The position numbers were made by a program, and so were the translations under genes. Below, one piece after another: positions 11,901-21,539 of a stretch of 64,000 bases of DNA. The notes under the pieces were generated by a model. The model was given only the letters and a program-made list of their open reading frames with translations, did no database searches and had not been told where the DNA came from. Source of the DNA: Odontocerum albicorne (lineage: Eukaryota > Arthropoda > Insecta > Trichoptera > Odontoceridae); the NCBI GenBank assembly GCA_949825065.1, contig OX463841.1:18918479-18982478 (forward strand), written 5' to 3'. Position 1 is the stretch's first letter. Each line of letters opens with the position of its first letter.

Positions 11901-14900
11901 GCAGCATGAAATTTTATATATGGTGGATTGTCCTTCAATTAATCATTTTTACGTTGCATTGCATAATACATACTTGCAATTATATTTATGTTACATTGCA
12001 GAATAGATGCATTTATTTTTAAACATGTTTATGCAGTAGCGATTGATGAAGGCTAAGAAAGAGGTGCTTTGCTTACTGATTTATTTAAAACAAAAAGTGA
12101 AAGTGAAAATTTTGACATACCTCCATTTTTTCGCTTAAATAATAAAGTCTGTTGCCTTGCGGAATAATTTCTACTTCTTTCTTGAATATTGAAAATAGAG
12201 TTATCAATCTTCTGTAAGATAGTTTTAAAAATGGCACTCCATGGTCCAACTGCCTTAAATTCATTTTTGACAAAAGTAATAGGTTTTTTTTCAAAACACC
12301 TTCAAAAAAAATTTTACACAGTTAAACTTTTTTTTATATTATGACATATAAAGAAAGCACTGTTAATTGTAGTTATGTTAGGATCATATCAGAACAAACC
12401 AGTACTAATTTAAATGAGAAATCCAAAAAAAATAAAAGTGTCACCCATTTTATATAATAGAAGCATCCACACCTGGCAAGAATTGGTAGATATAAAAGCA
12501 AATTGGTCACTTAACTCTTTCAGTGCTGAATAAAATTTCATAAAAAGTCACGAAATTAGTAAATTATCCACTAAAAATAAGATATAATTGCGATTTTTTA
12601 TATGCATATAATCATTATCTGCTGGATCTATATTCACCTTCAGAATTAAAATGTTTAAAAATACATTATTAATTAAAAAAGGGAAATAAAGATAAAAAAA
12701 AGTGAAAAAGGGCGATTTTTTTTTTGATAATCATTTATTTAAAGCATCCACACCTGGCAAGAATTGGTAGATATAAAAGCAAATTGGTCACAACTCTTTA
12801 AGTGCTGAATAAAATTTTATAAGTCACGAAATTAGTAAATTATGCACTAAAAATAAGATACAATTGCGATTTTTTTATATGTATATAGTCATTATCTGCT
12901 GCATCTATATTCACCTTCAGAGTTAAAATAAAAAAATACATTATTAATTAAAAAAAGGAAATAAAGAGAAAAAAAAATTTTTTGTCATTTATTCATAATT
13001 AATAAACTTTAAAAAAAATAAAACATTTTTCCGGGTTTTACCTGAAAATAACATAAAATATAATATTACAATAGAAATATAATACATTTTTCAAAAAAAA
13101 TTTTTTTTTTTATATATAACAAATTATGAATTACCATTGCATTGCCTCGGCGTATAGTAGAATCTCGAGTCAAACATTGACAATATTTTTTAGATATGAA
13201 TAAACAAATCTCAAGGGCGAGACTAATTTTCAGTGACAAATTCTTGACAAAATTTGAAACACGTGTAGAAAGACCATGCATGTGAGCATTTTTTTACGAA
13301 AGAATGTCAGAAGTTGGGGAAAAAGGTCTACTCAATAGTATTTGGATATAGCCGCACCGCGCACTCAAAACCTGCATTTTTATAAAGCGTGGGATAAATC
13401 CAAACCTCGTACTTGAGAGACGTGCACGGTGATTCGGATTTATCCGCATCTCGCATCTAAAGGGTTAAAATCAAAACAATTATTTTTAATTTTTAATAAG
13501 GTGAAAAGCATTGCACCAAATACTATACCCTCAAAAAGATGAAATAAAATGATATTCCTGCAAATGGTAACCGCACCCTTGACAATTGAGATACTGAACT
13601 CTGAGCAGAAGAAAAATATTATAAAAAGAGGGTTGAGAAAAGATAAGGCAAATGAGATGTTAAAAATGGTCAATGTTGAATCAAATATCTTGCCGAAAAT
13701 TGACAGCGCAATGATTGTTTGTAATAACAGAGTAGTAAGAGCAGCTTTCTAGACATAAGATCGTAGGCTCGGTTCTCACTTGCAGAAATATAATTTTATT
13801 TCAGCTTTTTGAGGTGAGGTATTTGGCACCAAGTTTTCTCTCTAATTTTCTTCAAAGCCCTGGTATGTATTAAAATAAAAATTATTAAATTGTTTTACGT
13901 CACATGATAACTATACAAGTATACCATTTGCTTCAAATGGTATCCTTTATCTCACCTCAGATGAAAAAGGTACTCGTATATCATAAAAGGTATTTTCATG
14001 GCAGCCCATGTAAAGGAACAAAAAGGATCTTTATTATCTCTTTTGTTTCTTTATTGCATTTCATAGGATTTTAAGTACAAATTAAAACAAAATTGCAAAA
14101 TTAAGTTACACTAACATTACCATAAACAAATAAATAGATCATCACCATCATGCCATGATTATATTGGGGCAGAGAAAAAAATCTACACTTGTTACTTTCC
14201 TAACATACTCTTACATGTTTCACAACACACATCTCGTCTCATCGTACATATTTATTTACATATTGTGTGTTCATTTGTGATCAAATGACAAGTATCATCG
14301 TCAATATACTTTGGAGCTTATTTCTTGGCTTTTATATCTTTATGCATGATGGTATGTATGCAGTAATATAAAAATTTAGTTAATTCTATTATGTCGATGG
14401 AAGTCAATTTTTTATTCTTTGTTTTTAGAGTCCAAATATTATTTATCCGCGTTGATGTTCTTTAATTCAGTTTCTTGTAAACAAGCTACATCTACGCTTT
14501 CTTTTCTTATCACTTCAGATTCCTCTCAGCATACCAATATTCCATGTTATTAATCTTACAATTTCACGATTTACCTTCAAACTATTTACATTTCTGTTTC
14601 ATTTTCCTCACCCCTGGAATTCTGTGAGCTGGCCCTGTTTTTAAATCAGGTTCTTACTCTTCATGAAAAATGCAATCTATGTTGTCAGACCGGGTAGTTC
14701 AATTTTGTGGTTGTTTTATGAAATTTAGGTATATTTGACTTTTACTCACAGAAGGTTGTCAGACATGACAAGAGAAAAAAAAATTCATGACATAGTTATG
14801 TTATATTTTCAGATAAAAACAAAGGATGGGTGTACAAGTAGGGGAGTTGGTAACTAGATATCGGGATTAAGGTAAACTTAGGCAATCACCAATAGGAAAA

Positions 14901-15940
14901 TGAGGAAAAAGGTATGGAGAGCAGCTTAGGTAAATCTGGCATGCCAAGCTTATAGAGAGACAGATTCCTGGAAGATATGATGCAATAAGACCAGAATTAA
15001 TTGAATCTGGTGGTGAACAAATGATCGAATGGCTGAGATAGATTTTCAACAAATATTGGGAATATGGCTATGAGACTAGATAAGTGCAGTGATAGTTCTA
15101 CTGTACAAAGGAAAATGTAGTTAATATGCTCATAGCTCATTGAGTATATGTTAGTTAGTAAACTGTAAAATGTTAATGGAAACCGTGTAAGCAGAGAAGA
15201 GTGGTTTGGACAAGTAGAACAATTACGAGTAATAATGAAAGGTTTATACAAAAAGATATACGAGTATGTGTATCTATTTATTAGTTACACTTATATTTGT
15301 TCATGTTTTTTGTTCAATATTTCTATGTATTTTTTAGATGTTATTTTTCAAATATTTTGATGCATGTTTATAATCATTGGCACTGTTTTCTCTGTTATTG
15401 TATAAAGTCTCATATATGGCCCAAATTTTATTTTCTCAATTTACAATAATTGGAAGTTTTTTTTCTATTTGTCTTGGTTTTTGTTCTCAATATTAATAAC
15501 ATTTACAAGGGTTAGTTAATCTCTGCAGTTCCTAGTATTAGCTGCCAAAATAGACCAAAGAAGTAAACATAAATGAAATGGAATATTTTACCTGGGTCCA
15601 TTTGAATCAGGAACGTATTTTGCAAAATTATTTCTTTATTTAATTTAAATTCATCACATATCGTAAAAATGTCACTAAGATGTGAAGCACTACACTTGAT
15701 ATAAAAATTTTCATAAATCAAAGTCCCGTTTTGGTTTATAGATTTAAAATAATCTAAAAAAAGTTTTTCCGTATTACTTGCTATGAAATGCATTTTTTTT
15801 ACATTTTCTACATTAAACAAACAATTGGCCGTCTTGAATTGTCTATAATTTATTGATTCGATACGTTTCTTTGGTTTAGGTAGAAAATATGGAAATGTCC
15901 TGGAAAACCTAAACATTTGATTCAAACTTCGTTTAATCAT
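2734..15940 (-). CDS. mTERF-family mitochondrial transcription factor, six exons
   Basis: Members of the mTERF family bind mitochondrial DNA or RNA through repeated helical mTERF motifs and act in mitochondrial transcription or translation. Coding exons, in order: 15940-15592, 12299-12121, 11624-11528, 7485-7332, 3346-3196, 2958-2734. All introns are GT-AG, and phases 1, 0, 1, 2, 0 match at every junction. The product is 384 aa. The ATG at 15940 starts a basic, Arg/Lys-rich N-terminus (MIKRSLNQMF...) suited to mitochondrial import. mTERF-like helical repeats run through exons 2 to 6, for example EDIINMPRVLAHSLKTMRAR in exon 6. The C-terminus is very basic (NKRPKKQ). Introns total about 12 kb and are full of transposons. 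It resembles insect mTTF/mTERF5-type proteins, but I cannot assign the exact paralogue. Confidence 0.88.
3196..3346 (-). CDS. mTERF gene exon 5
   Basis: The acceptor is ATTAAAG before ATCTGTTAAC, entering in phase 2 (one base completes the split Arg codon). The donor is TCAAAG then GTAATA. It encodes SVNLTKMTTEIL...CSSEVVNIMAKKIPAITTLR, an mTERF helical repeat. Intron 5 downstream is only 237 bp. Confidence 0.88.
3487..6681 (-). mobile_element. Complete hAT element with 8-bp target duplication
   Basis: The ends are CATAGGTTCTCAAC at 3487 and GTTGAGAACCTAGG ending at 6681; these are inverted repeats with one mismatch. Both ends are flanked by the same 8 bp, ATCTAGAC (3479-3486 and 6682-6689), the usual hAT target-site length. 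The element is 3195 bp and sits in intron 4 of the mTERF gene, with its transposase on the same strand as the host gene. Confidence 0.95.
3764..5535 (-). pseudogene. hAT transposase (ZBED5/SCAND3-like), one frameshift
   Basis: The transposase lies inside the complete hAT element. It starts at the ATG at 5533-5535. A BED-type zinc finger (CLICQKTF...LQDHFNKIH) precedes the catalytic domain, which shows LDESTLPTNEALLLSYVRF and VATDDAPAMTG (two catalytic Asp). The C-terminal hAT dimerisation region has AERGFSVV and KRNRLHVTERGDLRL. Two frames (5535-5155, then 5146-3764) together give about 590 aa. They are out of register by one base at an A6 run (T6 on the plus strand, 5159-5164), where one base appears to be missing. 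Apart from that single indel the protein is complete, so this is either a recently broken copy or a sequencing or assembly slip. Confidence 0.92.
6690..7331. other. mTERF intron 4 remainder, nothing further seen
   Basis: AT-rich intronic sequence between the hAT element and mTERF exon 4. I see no open frame, terminal repeat or RNA gene that I can support. Confidence 0.4.
7332..7485 (-). CDS. mTERF gene exon 4
   Basis: The acceptor is TTGATTTTAG before AAATGGGAGTC, entering in phase 1. The donor is TTACAAAG then GTTAGT. It encodes EMGVEPENIINDWWVLKYK...KLMPWMVKCSEPILQ, an mTERF-type helical stretch. Junction phases agree with exons 3 and 5. Confidence 0.9.
7979..8205 (+). repeat. tRNA-headed SINE, copy 2 (most complete)
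   Basis: The tRNA-like head has an A box TGGCCTAGTTGG (about 7993) and a B box GGTTAAAATCC (about 8035), the RNA polymerase III internal promoter layout. It is followed by an A-rich junction, then GTTGGTTGGAAGAG, AATAAACCCACCAGGTTG and a GTGTAATACAAT tail. It lies in mTERF intron 3. The head has lost the canonical GGTTCGA form and continues straight into the shared body, so it is a SINE rather than a working tRNA gene. Confidence 0.8.
8480..10519 (-). mobile_element. piggyBac element with TTAA target duplication
   Basis: TTAA occurs at 8476-8479 and 10520-10523. The ends are CCTTTAACCGGGCC (left) and, read inward from the right, ACCCTTTACCAGGCC: imperfect inverted repeats of the piggyBac CCCTTT type. 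The element is 2040 bp, somewhat shorter than typical autonomous piggyBac elements, and contains a decayed piggyBac transposase. It is in mTERF intron 3. Confidence 0.88.
8795..10040 (-). pseudogene. piggyBac-type transposase, degraded
   Basis: C-terminal half: LVFDNFFTSLPLMEKLY (about 9560) and, after one in-frame TAA near 9426, the diagnostic YTKNMGGVDYFDHFRSSYSI and GRRSKKSWFRLFWFLFE. A frameshift near 8889 then leads into a Cys-rich tail (CRYCSTRKEEKW...AVCHF). The acidic N-terminal region (EEEYSDNEDDLSG, about 9985) is cut by stops and frame changes. The middle of the gene looks partly deleted. The transposase cannot be functional as it stands. Confidence 0.85.
10524..11527. other. mTERF intron 3 upstream part
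   Basis: AT-rich intron sequence between the right end of the piggyBac element and exon 3. No coding signal or element ends were recognised. Confidence 0.4.
11528..11624 (-). CDS. mTERF gene exon 3
   Basis: The 97-bp exon has acceptor ATTTTCTAG before ATGGATCCC (phase 0) and donor TTATTAG then GTATGT (phase 1 out). It encodes MDPYKIAKSSSKRIFIYTME and FKHLKRTLEILL. It is too short to be found as a long open frame and is supported by phase agreement with both neighbours. Confidence 0.82.
12121..12299 (-). CDS. mTERF gene exon 2
   Basis: The acceptor is TTTTTTGAAG before GTGTTTTG, phase 1 in. The donor is ATGGAG then GTATGT, phase 0 out. It encodes VLKKNLLLLSKMNLRQLDH and continues to RLYYLSEKME. 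The Leu-rich helical pattern is typical of mTERF repeats. Confidence 0.88.
12468..12975. repeat. Tandem duplication, about 277-bp period
   Basis: Two near-identical blocks start GCATCCACACCTGGCAAGAA at 12469 and 12746, and continue through 'gcaaattggtcac', 'agtgctgaataaaat' and 'attatctgctg'. Small indels and substitutions separate them. The blocks lie in mTERF intron 1. Confidence 0.85.
12515..13464. mobile_element. Candidate non-autonomous piggyBac-like element
   Basis: TTAA flanks both ends (12511-12514 and 13465-13468). The ends read CTCTTTCAGTGCTG inward from the left and CCCTTTAGATGCGAG inward from the right, both of the CYCTTT piggyBac type. There is no transposase. A segment of roughly 230 bp is present twice inside or at the edge (12468-12730 and 12745-12975), so the left boundary is less certain than the right. 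Confidence 0.55.
13469..14815. other. mTERF intron 1, no gene recognised
   Basis: AT-rich intronic sequence. At 13725-13790 a short tRNA-like stretch (GTAGTAAGAGCAGC ... GGCTCGGTTCTCAC) could be another SINE head, but no matching body follows. A small open frame at 13549-13752 has no recognisable similarity. Confidence 0.35.
14815..15255 (+). pseudogene. LINE reverse-transcriptase relic
   Basis: Translated with frame changes, this plus-strand stretch reads like the start of a non-LTR reverse transcriptase: RPELIESGGEQMIEWL, then IFNKYWEYG and LLYKGKC-like residues. These are the usual order '...GGE...WL...IW..G..P..W....I.PLYKGKG'. Multiple stops. It lies in mTERF intron 1, antisense to the gene. 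Confidence 0.55.
15592..15940 (-). CDS. mTERF gene exon 1 (coding part)
   Basis: The chosen start is ATG at 15938-15940, the first ATG in the open frame; the frame stays open further upstream (to 15991) but only from a GTG. The N-terminus is basic and lacks acidic residues (MIKRSLNQMFRFSRTF), consistent with mitochondrial targeting. The donor is GACCCAG then GTAAAAT at 15592/15591, phase 1. Confidence 0.85.
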
Positions 15941-16059
15941 TTTGAATATAGTTTTTAATTCAATTATGCCCTTAAACACCTTTCTATTCACAAATATAAA
16001 AAATACTTAAAATAGTTCAAAAATGTTTGGTTATGAATTCTAATACTATATAGTCTCTC

Positions 16060-16116
16060 TGTCTCTCTCTCTCTGAATAATGGCCGTGAACTCCTATATA
16101 TGAAGGAGTATACGCC
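16060..16116 (+). repeat. Direct repeat, left copy, with CT microsatellite
   Basis: A CT-rich run is followed by GAATAATGGCCGTGAACTCC, 'tatatatgaaggagtatacgcca'. The same sequence recurs at 17440-17503. A partial third copy (GAATAATGGCTGTGAA) lies near 18269. The two full copies bracket the LINE RNase H remnant. Confidence 0.8.
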
Positions 16117-16429
16117 AGTGTCCAGTGATGTCAGCTTCATAGTATCTAGGTTCTATTCATATGGGCGACACGGCACATCAAGCAACTCGGCCCAGGACTA
16201 CTGTTATCTAGTGAGATACTATGGAGTTAAACTATTTTACAACTAAACTACATAGTTTACAACTAAATGAATATTTACAATAAGATGATAGTTAAATGTA
16301 TGTGAGCGAGCGAATGATTTAAATTTAATTTACTATCGATATTTATCATATATATTATACATATATTTTATTACAGGTTAATTTTGTTTTTGTTAATAAA
16401 GTGAGTGATGCTATTCAATATGGAAATTT

Positions 16430-17400
16430 TATTGAGGCTCAACAGGTGGGGAAGATTTGCGGGGAGTAATATTTTTGTTTGTTTTTTAAAGGTCAAAGGG
16501 AAAGTATTCAGAGAACAGGATAAGAAGATATGTTCAAGATCTCACTCCTCCTGGCCACACTCACATAAAGAAGAGTTCTTTATATGTAATCTGGCCAGGT
16601 GGACAGGGGAACAGCAATGTCCAAAGCGTATTCGGCTTATAGTTGTCGCTTCTCTCCGAGTGCTTCTATAATTGGAAAACCAGGGTTTGATTGGAATTTA
16701 GGGTTGAATTGATGCATATCTTTTTCCCCTAGTGCGGTTCGAGGCATTCCAGTAATTTGTCCACTCCTCCATCATCGAAGAGCGCGCCAAAGGTAATAAG
16801 TCTTGTGCAGATGTGTAATTATATTTGTCTGTATTTCCTGAAGATGTTGCCTCTTTAGCTAGAGTATCTGCTTCTTCGTTACCCGAAATGCCTCGATGAC
16901 TAGGAACCCAAGCCAGGGCGACATCAAGGCCCGCCTCTTCAAGGTTGTATATAGTTTCCCTTATATTAAGTGTTATACTATTTGGGGATCGAAATGAGTT
17001 CTTTCCTATTGCTTGGAGGGAACTTAGACAATCGGATACAATTAAAGTGTTTGGGATACTTAATTCTAAATATGTTTGTAATGCTTCCAAGATTGCCAAT
17101 GTCTCACCAGTGAATGTAGTTGAAAATTTGGGTAGTTTAATTTTTTTCTTGATATTTAAGCTTTCGCAATATATTGCTATTCCTACATGTTCCTCATTAG
17201 CAATCTTGGATGCGTCTGTGTAGAAGACAGTCAAGTCCCTCCAATGGGTGTTAATGTGGTTGATGAAATCATAATTGGCGTGATTATTCGACTTATCAAT
17301 ACCAAGGGATTCAACAATGCGTGGATTTATAATTAAAGCTTGAAACGGGGTGCAGTATAAAGGAGGAATAGGGGTTTTTTGGACTACCACATTCAACGAT
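16430..17400 (-). pseudogene. LINE RNase H domain and zinc-knuckle tail
   Basis: This is the 3' part of a jockey/R1-type non-LTR retrotransposon ORF2. The open frame at 17396-16698 shows all four RNase H acidic positions: FYTDAS, TGETLAILEAL, VSDCLSSL and HRGISGNEEADTLAKEA. After a frame break at 16698, a tail on the minus strand reads LRFGHCCSPVHLARLHIK, then CECGQEE...LEHIFLSC, the usual terminal Cys/His cluster. No reverse transcriptase is present, so this is a 5'-truncated copy. Confidence 0.88.
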
Positions 17401-17439
17401 GAGAATTTACGATAGCTTTGTATTAAAGGGGGGAAATAT

Positions 17440-17503
17440 ATGTATAGTCTCTCTCTTTGAATAATGGCCGTGAGCTCCTATATATATGAAGGAGTATACG
17501 CCA
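17440..17503 (+). repeat. Direct repeat, right copy
   Basis: The CT-rich run plus GAATAATGGCCGTGAGCTCC and '...gaaggagtatacgcca' matches the copy at 16060-16116 with a few differences. Confidence 0.8.
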
Positions 17504-17510
17504 TGGTTAC

Positions 17511-19120
17511 TATATAGTCTATACAGCCCAAAAATAACAGTTGGACTTTTCGAAATCTTAGAACAATAAAGTAATATACATTTTAGTTTTATAAAATTTG
17601 TTTTTACCCAACCATATATAATAATATTAATAAAGTAAACAAATTATATGGTACCGTTTCGCAACCATTACCACCTCATTAAAAGTCATAAGAAATTTAA
17701 AAAAGCCCTGTCTTATTTTTTTATGAAAACTCTCAGTGTAACAGGTGAGACCAGCTATACTGAAAATATTCTCTATACACTAGTATGTCAGGTTAAAGAA
17801 TATGAAAAGGTCTTGATTTGATTTTTTGAACGGCCTGATCTCGTACACATAGGTCAGTAGCTTCTTGCCTTGTATGGTCTCAATTTTTTTACACCTTTCA
17901 TGTACGTTATTTAAAAATCAGCTCTAGGTATAAAAAATTTGGAAATATCAGTAATCAAGAAAAATTATACTATTTACTAAATTATACTATTTTCGAACAA
18001 GTAATAATGCCTTGTTCAACGTCCAATAGGTATAATTAAAAAAATGAGGTAGATCCTCTAGTTAGTGACATTTTAATATTTTATTTGTTTACTTCTTTTT
18101 CTGTTTTCATTTTACCTTGTACTTCTAAATTGTATACTCTTCTAGTCATTTCATCCAAATCATCTAAAAGCTCCTTTCTTAATCTTATTTAAAACATTCA
18201 TTTTATCATGCCCATAGATCAAGATGTTATTCATACATCAAGGTTACAATACCTAATTCTTCTTCTTGAATAATGGCTGTGAAATAATACCTGATTTTAA
18301 ATGTTTTATTACATTAAAATGACATGGTTATTTCAAAATATATCCAATCATGGTTTTTAGCTTATGATACAATTTTATCTATTACTGGATATAATTCCAT
18401 ACATAGCCTTTACCTTGTTTTTCTCAGAAACTGCATGAAATTCTAAATATGTCTATGTCCTGAATAAAAATTTTGTAATCATAAAAAAATGCAGCAATTT
18501 ATGGAAACATTGAAATGTAAAAAGAATGTTTAAAAGTGAATCCAGACCATAATCTGGGAGGTACTAAGCCCGAGAATCCAGAGTTCTATCTGGATAATAT
18601 ATCCTCTAAACCAGGGCTTCTCCAACTTTTTGTGTTCGTGGACCAGTTTTTTATCATTCCAATCCACGGTGAATTAGTATTTTTGTGATAATACAATAAA
18701 AAAATTGTAAAACGAAGAGAATGGAGTAAAACCTTTTTTTAATTTTTAGACTGAATTAGGGAAAAAATACTAAAATAAAATTATAAAACAAATATTAAGA
18801 ATTGTGCATGATTCTTATTGTTTTGTAGCCCCCGAGAAGTGACAGTACAAACTGTTTGGGTTTTATAGTTTAAGTTGCATTGCACTAAACCACAAACACT
18901 AACACTATCTCCAAACGCACAACTTCATTAAGGTCAAAAACTAAGAAAATATAGTTATCATCCAAATAGTAATTAAGTTTATTCTTAAATTTATTGACAG
19001 GTGTATAGTCATAGTGGTATTGTGCTACACATGGGGTTAATAAAAGACCGCCGGTTTAAAACTCACATTGTGCTACTCCCCTTAGATAAGAAAAAAATAT
19101 TTTTCTTATTAGTGTCCGGA
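17511..19120. other. AT-rich stretch without a recognised gene
   Basis: No convincing gene. At 18608-18660 'ccagggcttctccaac' resembles a hAT terminal repeat (compare 3487), but its partner end was not found. At 18000-18250 a very degraded minus-strand LINE-like stretch is possible. Confidence 0.35.
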
Positions 19121-19127
19121 GGTAAAC

Positions 19128-19182
19128 GGATACCTATACGGTATACGATACCTATACGGTAAAGGATACCTATACGGTATAG
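19128..19182 (+). repeat. Short tandem repeat, three 18-bp units
   Basis: Three units of GATACCTATACGGTA plus three or four variable bases. The GTATA/TATAC content makes each unit partly self-complementary. Confidence 0.8.
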
Positions 19183-19819
19183 GCTATACCTATGACTTGA
19201 CTCATATTTATTTCCTTAAAATACAAGTTAAACTCTAATTATACTAGATATTCTATTGTACCATAACCCTGAGGTTTACTTTAAAACAGACAACTTCTTG
19301 ACATAAGGCGATGTTTCCTATCACACGTTGGTCACCATCATGGCAATTCTTATTTTGTTCACTTGCAGTCCGAAATAACTCGGTAGAACTGCACCCAAAC
19401 CACTCCCACAAGTTCTTAAGGCAACAAATGTGGCGTCTTTTTCTGCCTCATTTACCATTTATTTTTAAAAAGGAATTATTTCAGTGGGATCAAGTTAAAA
19501 ATAATGATCAACTAATCTGATTTGTGAAATTTGGTAACAGTTAATATGCTCCCTCTTAAGAACGGAAAATGAATACTGTCAACCTTGATCATCACCTTCA
19601 GCCGTAGTCTATCCACCACAGGGTGAAGACCTTCTGTTTCCCACCGTCCTTGGCCAGCAAATCTTTGAATTTCATTATTTCATCAACCAAGTGAGGTTTG
19701 TGGGGTCACAGGGATACTATCAGATGACAGCGGTTATCAACCATTAATCCCTCATCCTTGCAATATGACCAGCTCATTGTCACTTCAGTCTTTTTACTTG
19801 AACAAATATATGAGTTTAT

Positions 19820-19860
19820 AAAATAAAAGCATATGAGACTGTCTCATATGCTTTTATTTT
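19820..19860. repeat. Perfect 41-bp palindrome
   Basis: The left arm AAAATAAAAGCATATGAGAC (19820-19839) is the exact reverse complement of the right arm at 19841-19860, with a single T between them. Confidence 0.95.
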
Positions 19861-20099
19861 CAGATGTTGCTTTCTCAAAAATAATAAAATAAAAAAAATT
19901 ATATTTAGCAAAATAAATTTTTAATACGTTGCATCAAATATCAATCATGTTACTGCCAGATTAACACTTATCTGATCCTACAGAACAATGTGAGTTAAGG
20001 CCCCTCTCAAAAACCTATAATTACATTCTATTGAGGTATTAAAAGAAAAATCATAGTATAAATAGGCTAAAACCCATATGATGGTTGTCGTCAAAGAAA

Positions 20100-21125
20100 G
20101 AATACGAGAATTGAATTTTGAATACAAGAGAGCGAGATCACGAACGCTTCAGAAGTGGTCGTGGGTCGGTCGAGGATGACGAATGCAGTGGCAGGCCGTC
20201 GACGTCGAAAACCGATGAAACATCGATAAAATCAAAGAAATGTTGGCCGAAAACCGCAAATTGACCATCAGAGAGCTGGCAGAGGACTTGAACATCGCTT
20301 ATGGATCTGCTCAAGACATTTTGGTTAGTGATTTGGGCCTCAGACGTGTCGCTGCAAAACTAGTGCCGAAAGACCTCAATTTCATGCAAAAAAAAAGGAA
20401 CGCGTTGAAATCGCGAAAGACATGATTTCCAAGGCCGAATCCAACCCAACATTTATCAAACGGATCATCACTGGAGACGAGACGTGGATTTATGAGTATG
20501 ACACGCAATCCAGACATCAAGTGAGTGAATGGCGTGCACCGAATGAGCCGAGACCGAAAAAACCACGTCGTTTTCAGTCAAAAAAGGCGATGCTCACGGT
20601 TTTCATGAATTACAACAGTGTTGTGCATCATGAATTCTTGCCAGAAAAACACACAGTAAACAAAGAGTATTATTTGGGCGTTATGAGACAATTGCGTGAA
20701 GCAATTCGACAAAAAAGACCGGATTTGTGGGCAAACAACTCGTGGATTTTGCACCACGATAACGCACCGTCGCACAATGCGATCCTTATCCGTGAGTTTT
20801 TGACCAAAAACAACACGAATACTATCCAGCAGCCTTCGAATTCACCTGATCTAGCTCCCTGCGACTTTTTCCTGTTCAACCGACTTAAAAAACCGCTTCG
20901 CGGAACGCGTTACAGCACCCGAAGGGATGTTATGAAAAAATCGAAGACGGCTTTGATGAACATACCGAAAATTGAGTACCAGCGGTGTTTCGAGGATTGG
21001 ATCAAGCGCTGGCGTAAGTGCGTTGCAATCGATGGGGAGTACTTTGAAGAACACCATATCGATTTTGATGAATAATTTTGTATTTTCGATTTTATAAATA
21101 AAGTCTTAAAACTTTTTGATCAAGG
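20100..21125 (+). pseudogene. mariner transposase, N-terminally decayed
   Basis: The best-preserved frame, 20422-21075 (217 aa), has GDETWIYEY, LHHDNAPSHN and SPDLAPCDFFLF, giving the three catalytic Asp with 34 residues between the second and third. It ends at a natural C-terminus (YFEEHHIDFDE). Upstream, 20240-20425 supplies the helix-turn-helix part (RKLTIRELAEDLNIAYGSAQ) in another frame, so there is a frameshift near 20395 within or beside an A8 run. The first tens of codons (20100-20240) are further broken. No clear terminal repeats were found. Confidence 0.88.
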
Positions 21126-21539
21126 TAGTATATCATCTTTATTCAGAGCAGTTGCGAACCAAGTCAAGTTAACCAATATTTGATGCTACATAAAGCACCA
21201 TAAAGACAATGTAATTTCCCCCAAATTATGAAAACATTCCCTTGAGTACAACCTTAAAAGTCAGAGGTGTGTTTTTTTAGGAAATGGTCAATCTGCAATA
21301 AAAAATAACTATTTAAGGCAAAAATTTCATATTATTATTTTTATCTTTAATAATTATTTCCGATCGCTGACAGGCAAAATATATTTAAAAAACCATATTT
21401 TTTTCATGTATACACCATTGACTTCCGCACATTTTTTGGCATTGTGATAATAGCTTCTTTATTTCAAATAAAAATAACTCCTTAGATAGTATTTTGAACC
21501 ATTTAGTATTTTTTTTTTTATCCACTTTGCACGGATTTC

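Noticed and set aside
13720..13800. Second tRNA-like head
   Set aside because: Weak A and B box resemblance only, and no shared SINE body downstream.
18000..18290. Possible minus-strand LINE tail
   Set aside because: Only faint residues resembling a post-RT tail; too degraded to support.
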